DNA of 64,000 nt from Tenacibaculum sp. (GCA_022448525.1 JAKVCX010000001.1:124001-188000); one strand, 5' to 3'; counted from the stretch's first letter, positions 17,258-26,832 are shown. Notes: generated by a model from the letters alone, not told the origin. Numbers and translations are program-made.

Positions 17258-17293
17258 AAGTAGAATTAATGTTGTTTGAAGTTATCAGTAAAT

Positions 17294-18247
17294 TTACAAA
17301 ACGTTTCCTAGCCCAAAAAGTATCGCAAATAAAAAAGTACTTAATGCTACTTTTTTAAGCTCTCCATCTAATAGTGATTCCTCTTTATTATTGTAAACAA
17401 AGAGCAAATGTTTTATTAAAGGTATATACGCTATCAAAAATAAAAATTGAAATGGAGTTCGATAGTGAATTCCCACGTATAAGAATGAAAACAAAAATGA
17501 TGATGCTATAAGGTAATAGTGATAATACTTTGCAAATTCACTTCCAATTTTAACGACTAATGTGTTTTTTCCAACCTTGGCATCATTTACTCTATCTCTC
17601 ATATTATTTAAGTTAAGAACTGCTGTACTCAAAGCTCCGATGGTAAATGCCGGTAAAAATATTGTAAAAGAAAGTGTTTTAGTATACAAGAAATAGGTTC
17701 CTACCACTGCAAGTAAACCGAAGAACAAGAAAACAAATAAATCGCCGAAACCACTATAACCATAAGCAGAATTTCCCACTGTATATTTAATTGCTGCCAC
17801 AATTGAGGCAATACCTAAACCGAAAAACAATAATGAGAAACCAAAGTTATCTTTTCCAAAAGCGACATAAATTAATGCAATTGCAACTACCAAGGTAAAA
17901 ATTGTAGTTACTATCATTGCACTTTTCATCTGTTTTGGAGTTATCGCTCCAGAAGCAACCATTCTTGCTTCTCCCTCTCTGTTTTCATCTGTTCCTTTAA
18001 CACCATCACCATAGTCATTAGCAAAATTCGACAACACTTGAAAACCAATTGTTGTTAAGATTGCTAACCAAAAGATTGAGGTTTTAATAGGATTTCTTTC
18101 TCCAAGGTATAGAAACCAACCTTCATCTAAGGTTGATAAAGACATGTGATACAAATCTGAAAGTCCTAAAAAACCACCAACAATAATTCCTGAAACAGAA
18201 AGCGGCAAGGTTCTTAACCTAGCCGCTTTTATATAGTTTTTAAACAT
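17294..18247 (-). CDS. menA: 1,4-Dihydroxy-2-naphthoate polyprenyltransferase
   Basis: Integral-membrane UbiA-superfamily enzyme attaching the isoprenoid tail to DHNA. It is 317 aa with about 8 hydrophobic helices. The first Asp-rich motif NFANDYGDGVKGTDE lies near residues 74-88, and the second-loop motif NNMRDRVNDAKVGKNT is present, as required for Mg-prenyl diphosphate binding. It precedes the MBL-SRPBCC-menC-CPBP-menE block on the same strand. Confidence 0.94.
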   Translation of the reverse strand: MFKNYIKAARLRTLPLSVSGIIVGGFLGLSDLYHMSLSTLDEGWFLYLGERNPIKTSIFWLAILTTIGFQVLSNFANDYGDGVKGTDENREGEARMVASGAITPKQMKSAMIVTTIFTLVVAIALIYVAFGKDNFGFSLLFFGLGIASIVAAIKYTVGNSAYGYSGFGDLFVFLFFGLLAVVGTYFLYTKTLSFTIFLPAFTIGALSTAVLNLNNMRDRVNDAKVGKNTLVVKIGSEFAKYYHYYLIASSFLFSFLYVGIHYRTPFQFLFLIAYIPLIKHLLFVYNNKEESLLDGELKKVALSTFLFAILFGLGNVL

Positions 18248-18254
18248 GTAAATT

Positions 18255-18872
18255 TTATAAAAATTCTAATCGTGTGATTTTCTTTCTCACGATATACTCT
18301 TTTAATTTCGGTGAAAAATATTCAAGATTTGTATAAGACACACCAACCTTAGTTCCTTTTACGTCATTTCCTAAATCTATCAAACGATCTGAACCTTCAA
18401 AGTTTGTTAACCAAACAAACTTTTGTATCTTCCCATCTGTATCTTTTAATTCAACAACATATAAGTCTTCACCACTTACTTTTTTTAAGGTACCTTCTAA
18501 ATACAATTCAACAACTTCGTTTTCATCCTCATACTCTTCATCTCCTGCGATAGCCATTAAAACATCTGGACAAAACTTAATCATGCTAACACCTACTTTA
18601 GCACCCATTTTTTCTCCTTCTGATCTTCCTTTTGTTAAATCATAATTGATTCCTTCTTTCGCTAACTCATCTTTGTACTTTAAATAAGTTTGCACCATTT
18701 GCACTCCTAATTTAGCTGTCAAATCTGACGTAGACATACCTTTAAATTCCTTTTCATTCTTATTGAAATATTCACAAATTTCCATTGCCATTTTATCCAA
18801 AGCTGAATCTTGTGCAACGATATTTCCGAAAGACAATAATGCAATTAATAAGGTTGAAATTCTCTTTAACAT
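18255..18872 (-). CDS. Exported protein of unknown function
   Basis: I start it at ATG 18872 rather than the track start at 18905 because MLKRISTLLIALLSFGNIVAQ is then a clean signal peptide cut before Gln, and the overlap with the upstream stop at 18883 disappears (205 aa). The mature chain has an N-terminal helical part with KMAMEICEYFNKNEKEF and a C-terminal beta part (LEGTLKKVSGEDLYVVELKDTDGK). No family recognised. It sits between the iron-sulfur module and menA, 7 bp from menA. Confidence 0.75.
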   Translation of the reverse strand: MLKRISTLLIALLSFGNIVAQDSALDKMAMEICEYFNKNEKEFKGMSTSDLTAKLGVQMVQTYLKYKDELAKEGINYDLTKGRSEGEKMGAKVGVSMIKFCPDVLMAIAGDEEYEDENEVVELYLEGTLKKVSGEDLYVVELKDTDGKIQKFVWLTNFEGSDRLIDLGNDVKGTKVGVSYTNLEYFSPKLKEYIVRKKITRLEFL

Positions 18873-18882
18873 AGTTTTTGTA

Positions 18883-19662
18883 TTATAAATTATTAGCTTC
18901 TGCAATTAACTCTGCAATATCTTTTACGACAATCTGATCTTCCTTTAAATGAAACTTAACACCGTCTGTCATCATTGTATTACAATAAGGACAACCTGTT
19001 GCAATAATTTCAGGATTCGTTTCTAAAGCATCCTTTGTTCGTAAGATATTTATATCCATATCACCTTTTTCAGGTTCCTTGAACATTTGCGCTCCTCCAG
19101 CACCACAACATAGAGCCGTAGATTTATGACGCTTCATTTCAGTTGATTTAACCCCTAAACGACGAATTAAATCACGTGGAGTTTCATAAACATCGTTTGC
19201 ACGTCCTAAATAACAAGGATCGTGATAAGTAAGACGTTTCCCTTTTAAGTTTTCACCTTCAATACTTAATCTTCCATCAGCGATTAATTTATTGATGTAT
19301 TGAGTATGATGATAAACTGTATATTTTCCACCTAAACTAGGATATTCGTTTTTTAATGTATTAAAAGAATGTGGATCACAAGTAACAATTGTTTTTACTT
19401 CATAAGCATTTAAAATTTCAATATTTGTCATTGCTTGCATTTGAAATAAAAACTCATTTCCAGCTCTTTTAGCAGCATCACCTGTAGAACTTTCTTCAGT
19501 TCCTAATACTGCAAAATCAACATTCGCTTGCTGTAAAATCTTCACAAAAGATTTTGTTATTTTTTTAGCTCTATCGTCGTAACTTCCTGCAGCTCCAACC
19601 CAAAACAACACCTCTGGTTGTTTTCCTTGAGCCATCATATCTGCCATTGTTGGTACGTTCAT
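18883..19662 (-). CDS. Cysteine-rich CCG-domain iron-sulfur protein (HdrB/EtfD-like subunit)
   Basis: A 259-aa soluble protein with the CCG motif set CYLGRANDVYE... ALCCGAGGAQMF ... TGCPYCNTMMTD, typical of heterodisulfide-reductase B/GlpC/LldE-like electron-transfer subunits. The same domains occur fused in one chain in mycobacterial EtfD, which passes electrons from ETF to menaquinone. Its partner is encoded just upstream at 19733-21049. Together they probably form a membrane complex feeding electrons into the quinone pool, and the men genes follow immediately. The electron donor is not visible in this window. Confidence 0.85.
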   Translation of the reverse strand: MNVPTMADMMAQGKQPEVLFWVGAAGSYDDRAKKITKSFVKILQQANVDFAVLGTEESSTGDAAKRAGNEFLFQMQAMTNIEILNAYEVKTIVTCDPHSFNTLKNEYPSLGGKYTVYHHTQYINKLIADGRLSIEGENLKGKRLTYHDPCYLGRANDVYETPRDLIRRLGVKSTEMKRHKSTALCCGAGGAQMFKEPEKGDMDINILRTKDALETNPEIIATGCPYCNTMMTDGVKFHLKEDQIVVKDIAELIAEANNL

Positions 19663-19732
19663 AATCTTGTATCGTTTAAGTTGACTTTTCTATTTAAATA
19701 AAAATTAGTGATTGAAATTAAATTAGATATTA

Positions 19733-21049
19733 CTATTCGTCTTTCCAATTTAATCTATCCATTTGACTATACTGCCATGGCGCCCCGTTGTTTTCGATGT
19801 TTGTCATCATCATATTCAACTCTTGTGGCGCAGCAGACTCTTCCATTACTAAATACCTCCTCATATCCATAATAATAGATAATGGATCGATATTCACAGG
19901 ACATTCTTGAACACAAGCGTTACAACTTGTACAAGCCCATAACTCTTCCCTAGTAATGTAATCATCTAATAATTGTTTACCATCAGGCTTAAACTCACCT
20001 CCGTTGGCATCGATATTTTTTCCTACTTCCTCTAAACGATCACGAGTATCCATCATAATCTTACGAGGAGATAATTTTTTTCCTGTTAAATTCGCTGGAC
20101 AAGATGAAGTACAACGTCCACATTCTGTACAAGTGTAAGCGTTCATTAACTGAACCCAATTCAAATCTGCTACATCAGAAGCTCCAAACTTTTCTGGAAC
20201 CTCATCCTCAGCTCCTTCTTCAGGCATAGCATATGGATCTGCGTCTGGATCCATCATCATTTTTACCTCATTCGTAACTGACTCTAAGTTATTGAACTGT
20301 CCTTTCGCATTTAAATTAGCAAAAAATGTATTTGGGAATGCTAATAAAATGTGTAAATGTTTAGAATAATATAAATAGTTTAGGAAAATTAAAATCCCAA
20401 CAATATGCAACCACCAAGCTGTTTTTTCAATGGTATGAAGCGCATCGTGTGAAAACCCTTCAAACCAAGGAGCAATAAACTGAGAAACAACATTACCTGC
20501 ACCTGCTTCTTGAAATGGTGTGTCAGTAGCGTTCATTACTAAGAACAATGTCATTAAAACGATTTCGAAATATAAAATAATATTTCCATCGTTTTTAGGC
20601 CATCCTTCCATTTCTGCACTCATGAAACGCTTAATTCTCTCGATGTTTCTTCTAAACCAGAATACAATTACAGCCAAAAGAACTAATAATGCTAAGATTT
20701 CAAAAGAACCAATTAAGAATCCATATAAACCATTCCCTATTAAAGGTTGAAATACACGATGTGTTCCAAATAACCCATCAATAACTATTTCAAGTAATTC
20801 GATATTAATTAAAATGAAACCAACATAAACTACAATATGTAAAATTCCAGAAACAGGACGGCGTACCATTTTGTACTGTCCTAATGCAATTTTTGCCATA
20901 TTCTTCCAACGTTCAGGTTTTCGGTCTGTTCTATCGATGTCCTTCCCTAGTTTAATGTTGCGAATCAGTTTTCGAACATTCATCACAAAATACCCTATAC
21001 CTGCAATTAAAATAAAAGCAAAAAAGATGTTTGGTATGTATTTTTCCAT
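19733..21049 (-). CDS. Membrane iron-sulfur protein with nitrate-reductase-gamma-like and bis-4Fe4S domains (HdrC/EtfD-like)
   Basis: A 438-aa protein. The N-terminal half has about five or six membrane helices with conserved-looking His residues (GILHIVVYVG, HDALHTIEKTAWWLHIVG, KHLHILLAF), resembling a heme-b NarI-type domain. The C-terminal half has two 4Fe-4S motifs, CTECGRCTSSCPANL and CTSCNACVQECPVNI. It is the membrane partner of the CCG protein 70 bp downstream. The predicted role is quinone reduction with electrons from a flavoprotein such as ETF; this is family inference. Confidence 0.86.
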   Translation of the reverse strand: MEKYIPNIFFAFILIAGIGYFVMNVRKLIRNIKLGKDIDRTDRKPERWKNMAKIALGQYKMVRRPVSGILHIVVYVGFILINIELLEIVIDGLFGTHRVFQPLIGNGLYGFLIGSFEILALLVLLAVIVFWFRRNIERIKRFMSAEMEGWPKNDGNIILYFEIVLMTLFLVMNATDTPFQEAGAGNVVSQFIAPWFEGFSHDALHTIEKTAWWLHIVGILIFLNYLYYSKHLHILLAFPNTFFANLNAKGQFNNLESVTNEVKMMMDPDADPYAMPEEGAEDEVPEKFGASDVADLNWVQLMNAYTCTECGRCTSSCPANLTGKKLSPRKIMMDTRDRLEEVGKNIDANGGEFKPDGKQLLDDYITREELWACTSCNACVQECPVNIDPLSIIMDMRRYLVMEESAAPQELNMMMTNIENNGAPWQYSQMDRLNWKDE

Positions 21050-21139
21050 GTAAAAAATTGATTATAAAAATTTAAATAATTAAAACTACTGTATAGTTGT
21101 TTGTTATGATGTTTGTTGTTTGTTTATTTATAATAATCC

Positions 21140-22111
21140 TTATTGGTTACTTACATTTTCATTATTCTTATCCTCATTATAAGGCTTTGGTTTTTTACCA
21201 AATAAAGAAAAATGCACGAAACGTTTAGGATTTAATTTCATCTCTCTTAGCAACTCTTCCATTTCTTTAGTCGCGTTGGTAAGATTTGTGTAAAGCTGTT
21301 CATCGGACATTAGTTTTCCTACCGTTCCTTTACCACTTTCAATACCTTTAATTAGTGTATTCACATTAGAAAGTGTCGATTCTAACTTCTTTACGGTCGC
21401 ACCTAGATCTGCTTTTGCTAAATCGCCAGAAACTTTAGAAAAATCATCTGTAATTTTCTTGGTGTTATCAAGAGTTACATTGATTTTCTCTTTGTTCGAT
21501 TCTAATATTTTATTGAAGGTAGCCATAGTGTTATTCAAGCTTGCTACCGTATTTTCGATACCAATAACGCTACGATTTAAACTTTCTCGAGCTTTTTTGT
21601 CTAGTACTTGATTTAAACCGATAAGAAGAGAATCAGCTTCTACTAAAACATTTTCAAGTTTTGCTTGAATTGGATTCAATTTTTCGCCAACAGAAGAGAA
21701 TAAATCAGACTCAATTTCTCCTTTCAAATAATCTCCTGAGACTGCCATTTCTCCTTCATAATTTGGAATAATCGCTAAATTCTGTCCTCCCATTAATCCA
21801 GCAGAATATATTTTTGCTACACTAGATTTAGAGAATTGAAAATCGTCTTCTAATGACAAACGTACTAGTAAACTACCACGTTTTTCAGATTTTGTGTTGA
21901 AGTTTATAGCATCGACTTTTCCGACTTGTAGTCCATTAATAGTAACAACACTCGCCTCGCTTAATCCATTTATATTATTGTATTCAACGTAAAAATGACG
22001 TGAGTTTGGACTAAACAAATCCTGTCTTTTCATGAAATTATACCCCCAAACACCCAGAGCTATAATTAATAATGCTATAATTCCTGTTTTAAGTTCTTTT
22101 GACATAAGCAA
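21140..22111 (-). CDS. MCE/MlaD-family lipid-transport protein
   Basis: A 323-aa protein with one N-terminal membrane anchor (LKTGIIALLIIALGVWGYNF) followed by a single MCE domain (about 38-120, including NINGLSEASVVTINGLQVGKVDAI) and a long helical tail (VGEKLNPIQAKLENVL ... to about 300). This is the architecture of periplasmic MlaD proteins that form hexameric rings for phospholipid traffic between membranes. No MlaE or MlaF gene is adjacent. It lies between amiC and the iron-sulfur module on the same strand. Confidence 0.9.
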   Translation of the reverse strand: MLMSKELKTGIIALLIIALGVWGYNFMKRQDLFSPNSRHFYVEYNNINGLSEASVVTINGLQVGKVDAINFNTKSEKRGSLLVRLSLEDDFQFSKSSVAKIYSAGLMGGQNLAIIPNYEGEMAVSGDYLKGEIESDLFSSVGEKLNPIQAKLENVLVEADSLLIGLNQVLDKKARESLNRSVIGIENTVASLNNTMATFNKILESNKEKINVTLDNTKKITDDFSKVSGDLAKADLGATVKKLESTLSNVNTLIKGIESGKGTVGKLMSDEQLYTNLTNATKEMEELLREMKLNPKRFVHFSLFGKKPKPYNEDKNNENVSNQ

Positions 22112-22171
22112 AGTTTGCTAGTGACGAAATTACTAATAATTTTCTTGAGAACAGATTAGATTTTTTCTAAA

Positions 22172-23575
22172 TTACCGTTTTTTTAGTGCTTCTCTAACGG
22201 ATATTTTAGTCCCATTTGAAAAAGCCACGATAAAAGCATCTTTATGCCCAGCATCTTTCGCCTCTTTTAAGGCTTTCTTTACCTTAATAAAACTTTCTGA
22301 AGAACCATAGTAATATTTATAGTATTCATCAATCACAAGTACCTCAACATTTTCTAATCCTTTAAAATTAAAGTTATCCTGAGAAAGGTATCTTTTTGAT
22401 GCTGCTATCTGAACTTTAAATTCAATTTTTTCAGGTTTATTATTAATTACTTTAGGTTCTTTTTCTTCAGAAGTGATTGGTGTTTTTTTCTTTTGAACTT
22501 CCTTCTTCTCCTCTTTTTGAATATTCTTAACAGCAACAACCTTATCAGTAACTTTAACCTCTTTTTTTACTGGAACAACTTTAGTAACTTCCTTTTTAGG
22601 TATTTCTTTTGATATCGTTTTTTTAGGTGGTGTTACTACCACTGAAAACTCCTTTTTATCTAAACCTCCTTTTACTTCTGTATTTGGTTCATACGTCTTT
22701 TTTCTTTCAACGCTTGCAACAATTTTACCTTTAGTTTCGGTCGTTTTTTTCTTCTTAGTAACTTTTTGTTCCTCTACTGTATTTAATTTGATTCGCTCAA
22801 TATACTTTTCGATACCTTTTGCAATTGCGCTTGCCATTCTTATTTGACCCGCACCTGAATTCAAGAATTTACCTTCTGCTTTATTAGTAAGAAAACCTAA
22901 CTCAATAAGAACGCTAGGCATAACAGTTTCTCGAAGCACAAGGAAGTTATTCTGTTTTACGCTTCTACCAAACCTTTTAGCTCTTCTAAAATTCCCTTGA
23001 ACAAGTTCTGCAAAAGCTAAACTTTCATCCAAATTCTCTTCCTGTAACATTGACAAACTAATTACAGATTCTGGAGAGTTTGGATCGTAATCATAATTTT
23101 GTTTATAGTTATCTTCTAAAAGAATTACTGCATTTTCCCTTTTTGCGATTTCTAAGTTTTGTTTGTTACCACTTAATCCAAGTACAAAAGTACCTGCTCC
23201 ATGTGCTTTTGGATTTGTGTATGAATCACAATGAACTGACACAAATAAATCAGCTTTATTATCATTTGCTATTTTCGCTCGATTATGCAATTCAATAAAG
23301 ACATCTTTATCTCGCGTATAGATAACTTTAATATTTTTATTTTTCTTAAGGATTTTACCAACCTCTAAAACTACTTTCAAGGCAATCTTCTTTTCTCTGT
23401 ATCCATTACCCAAGTTACCCGGATCTTTCCCTCCATGACCGGCATCTAGTACAACCGTATATTTCTTTTGTGCATCAACTCTACTATTGTTCGAAATAAA
23501 AAAGATGAAAAACAAAAGAAAACACAATGTTGAAACGTTGGTTTTATATTTGCTGAATTTTAAGAATTGCATCAA
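22172..23575 (-). CDS. N-acetylmuramoyl-L-alanine amidase with C-terminal SPOR-like domain
   Basis: A 467-aa exported zinc amidase (AmiA/B/C type, Amidase_3) that cleaves peptidoglycan stem peptides, usually at division. The signal peptide ends VDA before Gln36. The catalytic domain spans about 38-262, with VVLDAGHGGKDPG (His47), VSVHCDSYT and VLIELGFLTN. A Lys/Glu/Thr-rich low-complexity linker (about 265-385) leads to a C-terminal domain (KVQIAASKRYLSQDN...) like SPOR, which binds denuded glycans at septa. First gene of the minus-strand run and divergent from lptD. Confidence 0.9.
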   Translation of the reverse strand: MMQFLKFSKYKTNVSTLCFLLFFIFFISNNSRVDAQKKYTVVLDAGHGGKDPGNLGNGYREKKIALKVVLEVGKILKKNKNIKVIYTRDKDVFIELHNRAKIANDNKADLFVSVHCDSYTNPKAHGAGTFVLGLSGNKQNLEIAKRENAVILLEDNYKQNYDYDPNSPESVISLSMLQEENLDESLAFAELVQGNFRRAKRFGRSVKQNNFLVLRETVMPSVLIELGFLTNKAEGKFLNSGAGQIRMASAIAKGIEKYIERIKLNTVEEQKVTKKKKTTETKGKIVASVERKKTYEPNTEVKGGLDKKEFSVVVTPPKKTISKEIPKKEVTKVVPVKKEVKVTDKVVAVKNIQKEEKKEVQKKKTPITSEEKEPKVINNKPEKIEFKVQIAASKRYLSQDNFNFKGLENVEVLVIDEYYKYYYGSSESFIKVKKALKEAKDAGHKDAFIVAFSNGTKISVREALKKR

Positions 23576-23586
23576 TAAAATTTAAC

Positions 23587-23594
23587 TATTTTTG
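23587..23594 (+). promoter_or_regulatory. Possible lptD promoter box TATTTTTG
   Basis: An exact TAnnTTTG match in the 88-bp gap between divergent amiC and lptD, with TTG at 23567-23569 (17-nt spacer, slightly short). It would give a leader of about 65 nt. Confidence 0.35.
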
Positions 23595-23663
23595 GCTTCT
23601 GAAATTTGGTACTCCAAAGATTGAGCCATACTTTTATTCAACACAAAAATAGCATTTATCGGA

Positions 23664-26381
23664 TTGAAAGCAAATTCATTGTACATACTTTTAGTTTTCT
23701 CCTTTTTTTGTTTTCAAAAAGGTTTAGCTCAGGAGATTGGAAAAAAAGATATTCCAAAACAGGATGTAGTTAAAAAAGATTCTGCAAAAACGATTAGTAA
23801 AAAAACGCAAATCGACTTAAAAAAAGGAGCAAAACCTGAAATTGAAGTAGATTCAACGAAAACAGATTCTATAATAAAGCCTAAAGAAGCAATTCAGTAT
23901 GATATTCTTCACAACGCTCAGGATTACACCATTCAAAATGCGAAAAATAAAACCATCACATTATATAATGAAGCTGAAGTTGATTATGGCGATATCAACT
24001 TAAAGGCAGGTAAAATAATTATTGACTACAAAAATAATACTGTTTACGCCACAGGGATAAAAGATAGTACAGGTTACGTTCAACGCCCTATTTTCAAACA
24101 AGGAAATCAAGAATCAGAACAAGATTCCATACTATATAATTTCAAAAGCGAAAAAGCTTTAATTTATGGTATTAAAACTGTTCAAGGAGAAATGATTACT
24201 TATGGTGAAAAAACTAAAAGAATTAATGACTCTACAGTTTACATGAGTAAATTAAGATTTACTACTTCAAAAAAGAAAATTCCAGACTACTATATTGCAA
24301 CAAATAAAGCGAAATTTGTTCCAGGTAAAAAGATAATTGTTGGAGGAAGTAATTTAGTTCTTGCCGATGTACCAACGCCTTTATACTTACCTTTTGCATA
24401 CTTTCCATTAACACAAGGAAGAACTTCTGGTTTTATAATTCCGACTTGGGGAGAAAACAATCAGCAAGGATTTTTCTTACAGAACGGTGGATATTATTTT
24501 GCATTAAACGATTATTTCGATCTTGAACTTACAGGAGATATTTATTCTAATGGAAGTTGGGCTATCAATGCTAATTCCGCATATAAAAAGAGGTACAAGT
24601 ATTCAGGGAGATTAAGTTTTAGATATCAAAACTTGACTAATGGAATAAAAGGTTTTAGTGATTTTTCAAAATCAGCAAACTACAATATTTCTTGGAATCA
24701 TAGGCAGGATCCGAAAACGAGTCCAAATTCCAATTTATCAGCACAAGTAAACATAAGTAGTAGTAGCCAGTTTTTCCGACAATCTTTAAATCAAATTGAT
24801 CAAAGTCAGCAATTCAATAACAGTTTTAACTCTTCAATTAGTTATTACAAAAAATTTGTTGGCACACCCTTTAATACAACTGTTACATTAAGTCACCAAC
24901 AAAATTCGAATAATGAATCTGTTACTATGACATTACCTTCTGTCCAAATAAATATGGATAGAATTTATCCTTTTGCTGGAAAAGGAGGAGTGAAAAAAAA
25001 TGCGATACAAAGGATCGGTACAAATTATAACGTAAAAGGTAGATTGGATATTAATACTACCGAAGATGATTTTTTAACTTCAAAAATGTTTGAAGGATCA
25101 AAATCTGGTATTGAACACTCAATAAGTGCTACTACCAATATGAAAGCTTTTAAATATTTTACTTTAACACCTGTTTTTAACTATAGAGATGTTTGGTATT
25201 TTAGTAAAATTAACAAGAGATATGATACTTCAATTCCAGATGAGGCTAATGACAATTTAGGAACTATTGTGAATGATACTATTAGTGGATTTAATAGATT
25301 CAATAGCTATAATTTCGGGACATCTTTAAGTACTGTCATTTATGGTAATTTTGAATTTAGTAAAGGACGATTAAAGGCTTTAAGACACACCATAACTCCT
25401 ACAATTACTTGGAATTACACTCCTGACCTTGCTTCTAAACATCAATTAACCGTACCAAGAAGTGACAAACCTGATGATTTTCTTACATATACTCAATTTG
25501 AAGGTGGGATTTTTGGTCAGCCAACTGGGGGAATACAAAACAGGTTAACTTTTGCTGTTAACAATAAACTTGAAGCTAAAGTTAAACCGAAAGACGAAGA
25601 CAGTGATGAAAAGGACAGAAAAGTTACTTTAATTAACAACTTAAATTTTAATACTTCTTACAATATAGCCGCAGATTCACTTCGTTGGAGTAATGTAAAT
25701 TTCAATATGGGAGTTCCGTTATTTAAGAACAAAATGATCCTAAACTTTACAGGAACCTTAAACCCATATCAAGTAACAGAAAATGGTGTTCAAATAAATA
25801 AGTTTAATAAAGGAATATTCAGACTTGAAAATTTAGCTTTAACTACTGGATACGCTTTCTCAAGTAAAGACTTTGAAAAGAAAGACGATTCGGAAAAAGA
25901 AGATGACAACAATAATAACGATGGTAATAATTTACCTGATGTTTTAGGGTCGAATGTAAACCCAAATAGAGGTTTTGCAAATCGAGCTTCGTCCGGAAAG
26001 AAAGGTAAGCAAGAAGAAAAAACAGCAGATCTCTACCGAAATAAAATGCCTTGGAATTTAAGTTTTAACTATAGTGTAATTTATAATAACAACGGCTTTA
26101 ATTTCTCTGGAATACGAAACCATGTAACTTCTTTCAATGGTAGCATTGATCTTACACCAAAATGGAAGTTAGGAGTAAATTCTGGGTATAGTTTTACAGA
26201 CGGAGCCTTTACAAATGCAACATTTAATTTTAGTAGAGATTTAGATAGTTGGAGATTTAATTTCAATTGGACTCCTTTTGGTAGATTCACATCATACTAT
26301 TTCTTTATCGGAATAAAATCGTCAATGTTAAGCGACTTAAAATGGGATAAAAATCAACCACCGGATAGACGCTTATTTTAA
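23664..26381 (+). CDS. lptD: LPS-assembly outer-membrane protein LptD
   Basis: A 905-aa exported protein. After the signal peptide (ending GLAQEIG, cut before Gln) comes a Lys-rich stretch, an OstA/LptA-like periplasmic domain (NAKNKTITLYNEAEVDYGDINLKAGKI...) and a large C-terminal beta-barrel rich in aromatic strands. The barrel inserts LPS into the outer membrane. The start codon is TTG: no in-frame ATG or GTG precedes it near the signal peptide. An acidic Asn/Asp-rich insert (EKEDDNNNNDGNN) near residue 750 is probably a surface or periplasmic loop. ridA follows by 11 bp. Confidence 0.88.
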   Translation: MKANSLYILLVFSFFCFQKGLAQEIGKKDIPKQDVVKKDSAKTISKKTQIDLKKGAKPEIEVDSTKTDSIIKPKEAIQYDILHNAQDYTIQNAKNKTITLYNEAEVDYGDINLKAGKIIIDYKNNTVYATGIKDSTGYVQRPIFKQGNQESEQDSILYNFKSEKALIYGIKTVQGEMITYGEKTKRINDSTVYMSKLRFTTSKKKIPDYYIATNKAKFVPGKKIIVGGSNLVLADVPTPLYLPFAYFPLTQGRTSGFIIPTWGENNQQGFFLQNGGYYFALNDYFDLELTGDIYSNGSWAINANSAYKKRYKYSGRLSFRYQNLTNGIKGFSDFSKSANYNISWNHRQDPKTSPNSNLSAQVNISSSSQFFRQSLNQIDQSQQFNNSFNSSISYYKKFVGTPFNTTVTLSHQQNSNNESVTMTLPSVQINMDRIYPFAGKGGVKKNAIQRIGTNYNVKGRLDINTTEDDFLTSKMFEGSKSGIEHSISATTNMKAFKYFTLTPVFNYRDVWYFSKINKRYDTSIPDEANDNLGTIVNDTISGFNRFNSYNFGTSLSTVIYGNFEFSKGRLKALRHTITPTITWNYTPDLASKHQLTVPRSDKPDDFLTYTQFEGGIFGQPTGGIQNRLTFAVNNKLEAKVKPKDEDSDEKDRKVTLINNLNFNTSYNIAADSLRWSNVNFNMGVPLFKNKMILNFTGTLNPYQVTENGVQINKFNKGIFRLENLALTTGYAFSSKDFEKKDDSEKEDDNNNNDGNNLPDVLGSNVNPNRGFANRASSGKKGKQEEKTADLYRNKMPWNLSFNYSVIYNNNGFNFSGIRNHVTSFNGSIDLTPKWKLGVNSGYSFTDGAFTNATFNFSRDLDSWRFNFNWTPFGRFTSYYFFIGIKSSMLSDLKWDKNQPPDRRLF

Positions 26382-26392
26382 ACAAATAACAC

Positions 26393-26773
26393 ATGAAAAA
26401 AATAATCAACACAACAAAAGCACCAGCTCCTATTGGACCATATAATCAAGCAGTTTTATCAGGAAACACTTTATATACTTCTGGCCAAATTGCTATTAAT
26501 CCAGAAACGGGAGAATTAGTTTTAGATGATATTAAAACAGAAACTAAGCAAGTCATGGAAAATATGAAAGCAGTTCTAGAAGCTGGCGGAATGACTTTTG
26601 AAAATGTTATAAAGACTTCTATTTTTATTTCAGATATGAATAACTTTTCTGAAATAAACGAAGTTTATGGCGCTTATTTTAATGATGATAATGCACCTGC
26701 AAGAGAAACTGTTGAAGTTGCCAACTTACCAAAGTTTGTAAATGTGGAAATCAGTATGATTGCCGTTAAATAA
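26393..26773 (+). CDS. ridA: RidA-family reactive enamine/imine deaminase
   Basis: A 126-aa protein of normal RidA length. Family segments are APAPIGPYNQAV, SGQIAINPETGEL, NVIKTSIFISDMN and APARETVEVANLPK with the Arg that binds substrate carboxylate. RidA hydrolyses 2-aminoacrylate and related enamines released by PLP enzymes such as serine dehydratases. Follows lptD closely and is ended by a strong terminator. Confidence 0.95.
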   Translation: MKKIINTTKAPAPIGPYNQAVLSGNTLYTSGQIAINPETGELVLDDIKTETKQVMENMKAVLEAGGMTFENVIKTSIFISDMNNFSEINEVYGAYFNDDNAPARETVEVANLPKFVNVEISMIAVK

Positions 26774-26800
26774 TAAAGAAATCACATAACTCAAAAAAAT

Positions 26801-26832
26801 AAAAAACCACATAGAAAACTATGTGGTTTTTT
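26801..26832. terminator. Bidirectional terminator between ridA and gap
   Basis: Perfect 14-bp stem AAAAAACCACATAG / CTATGTGGTTTTTT with an AAAA loop, shared by convergent ridA and gap. Confidence 0.92.

Noticed and set aside
22440-22760. Lys/Glu/Thr-rich stretch as a DNA repeat
   Set aside because: It is the low-complexity linker of the amidase, with no exact DNA repeat unit.
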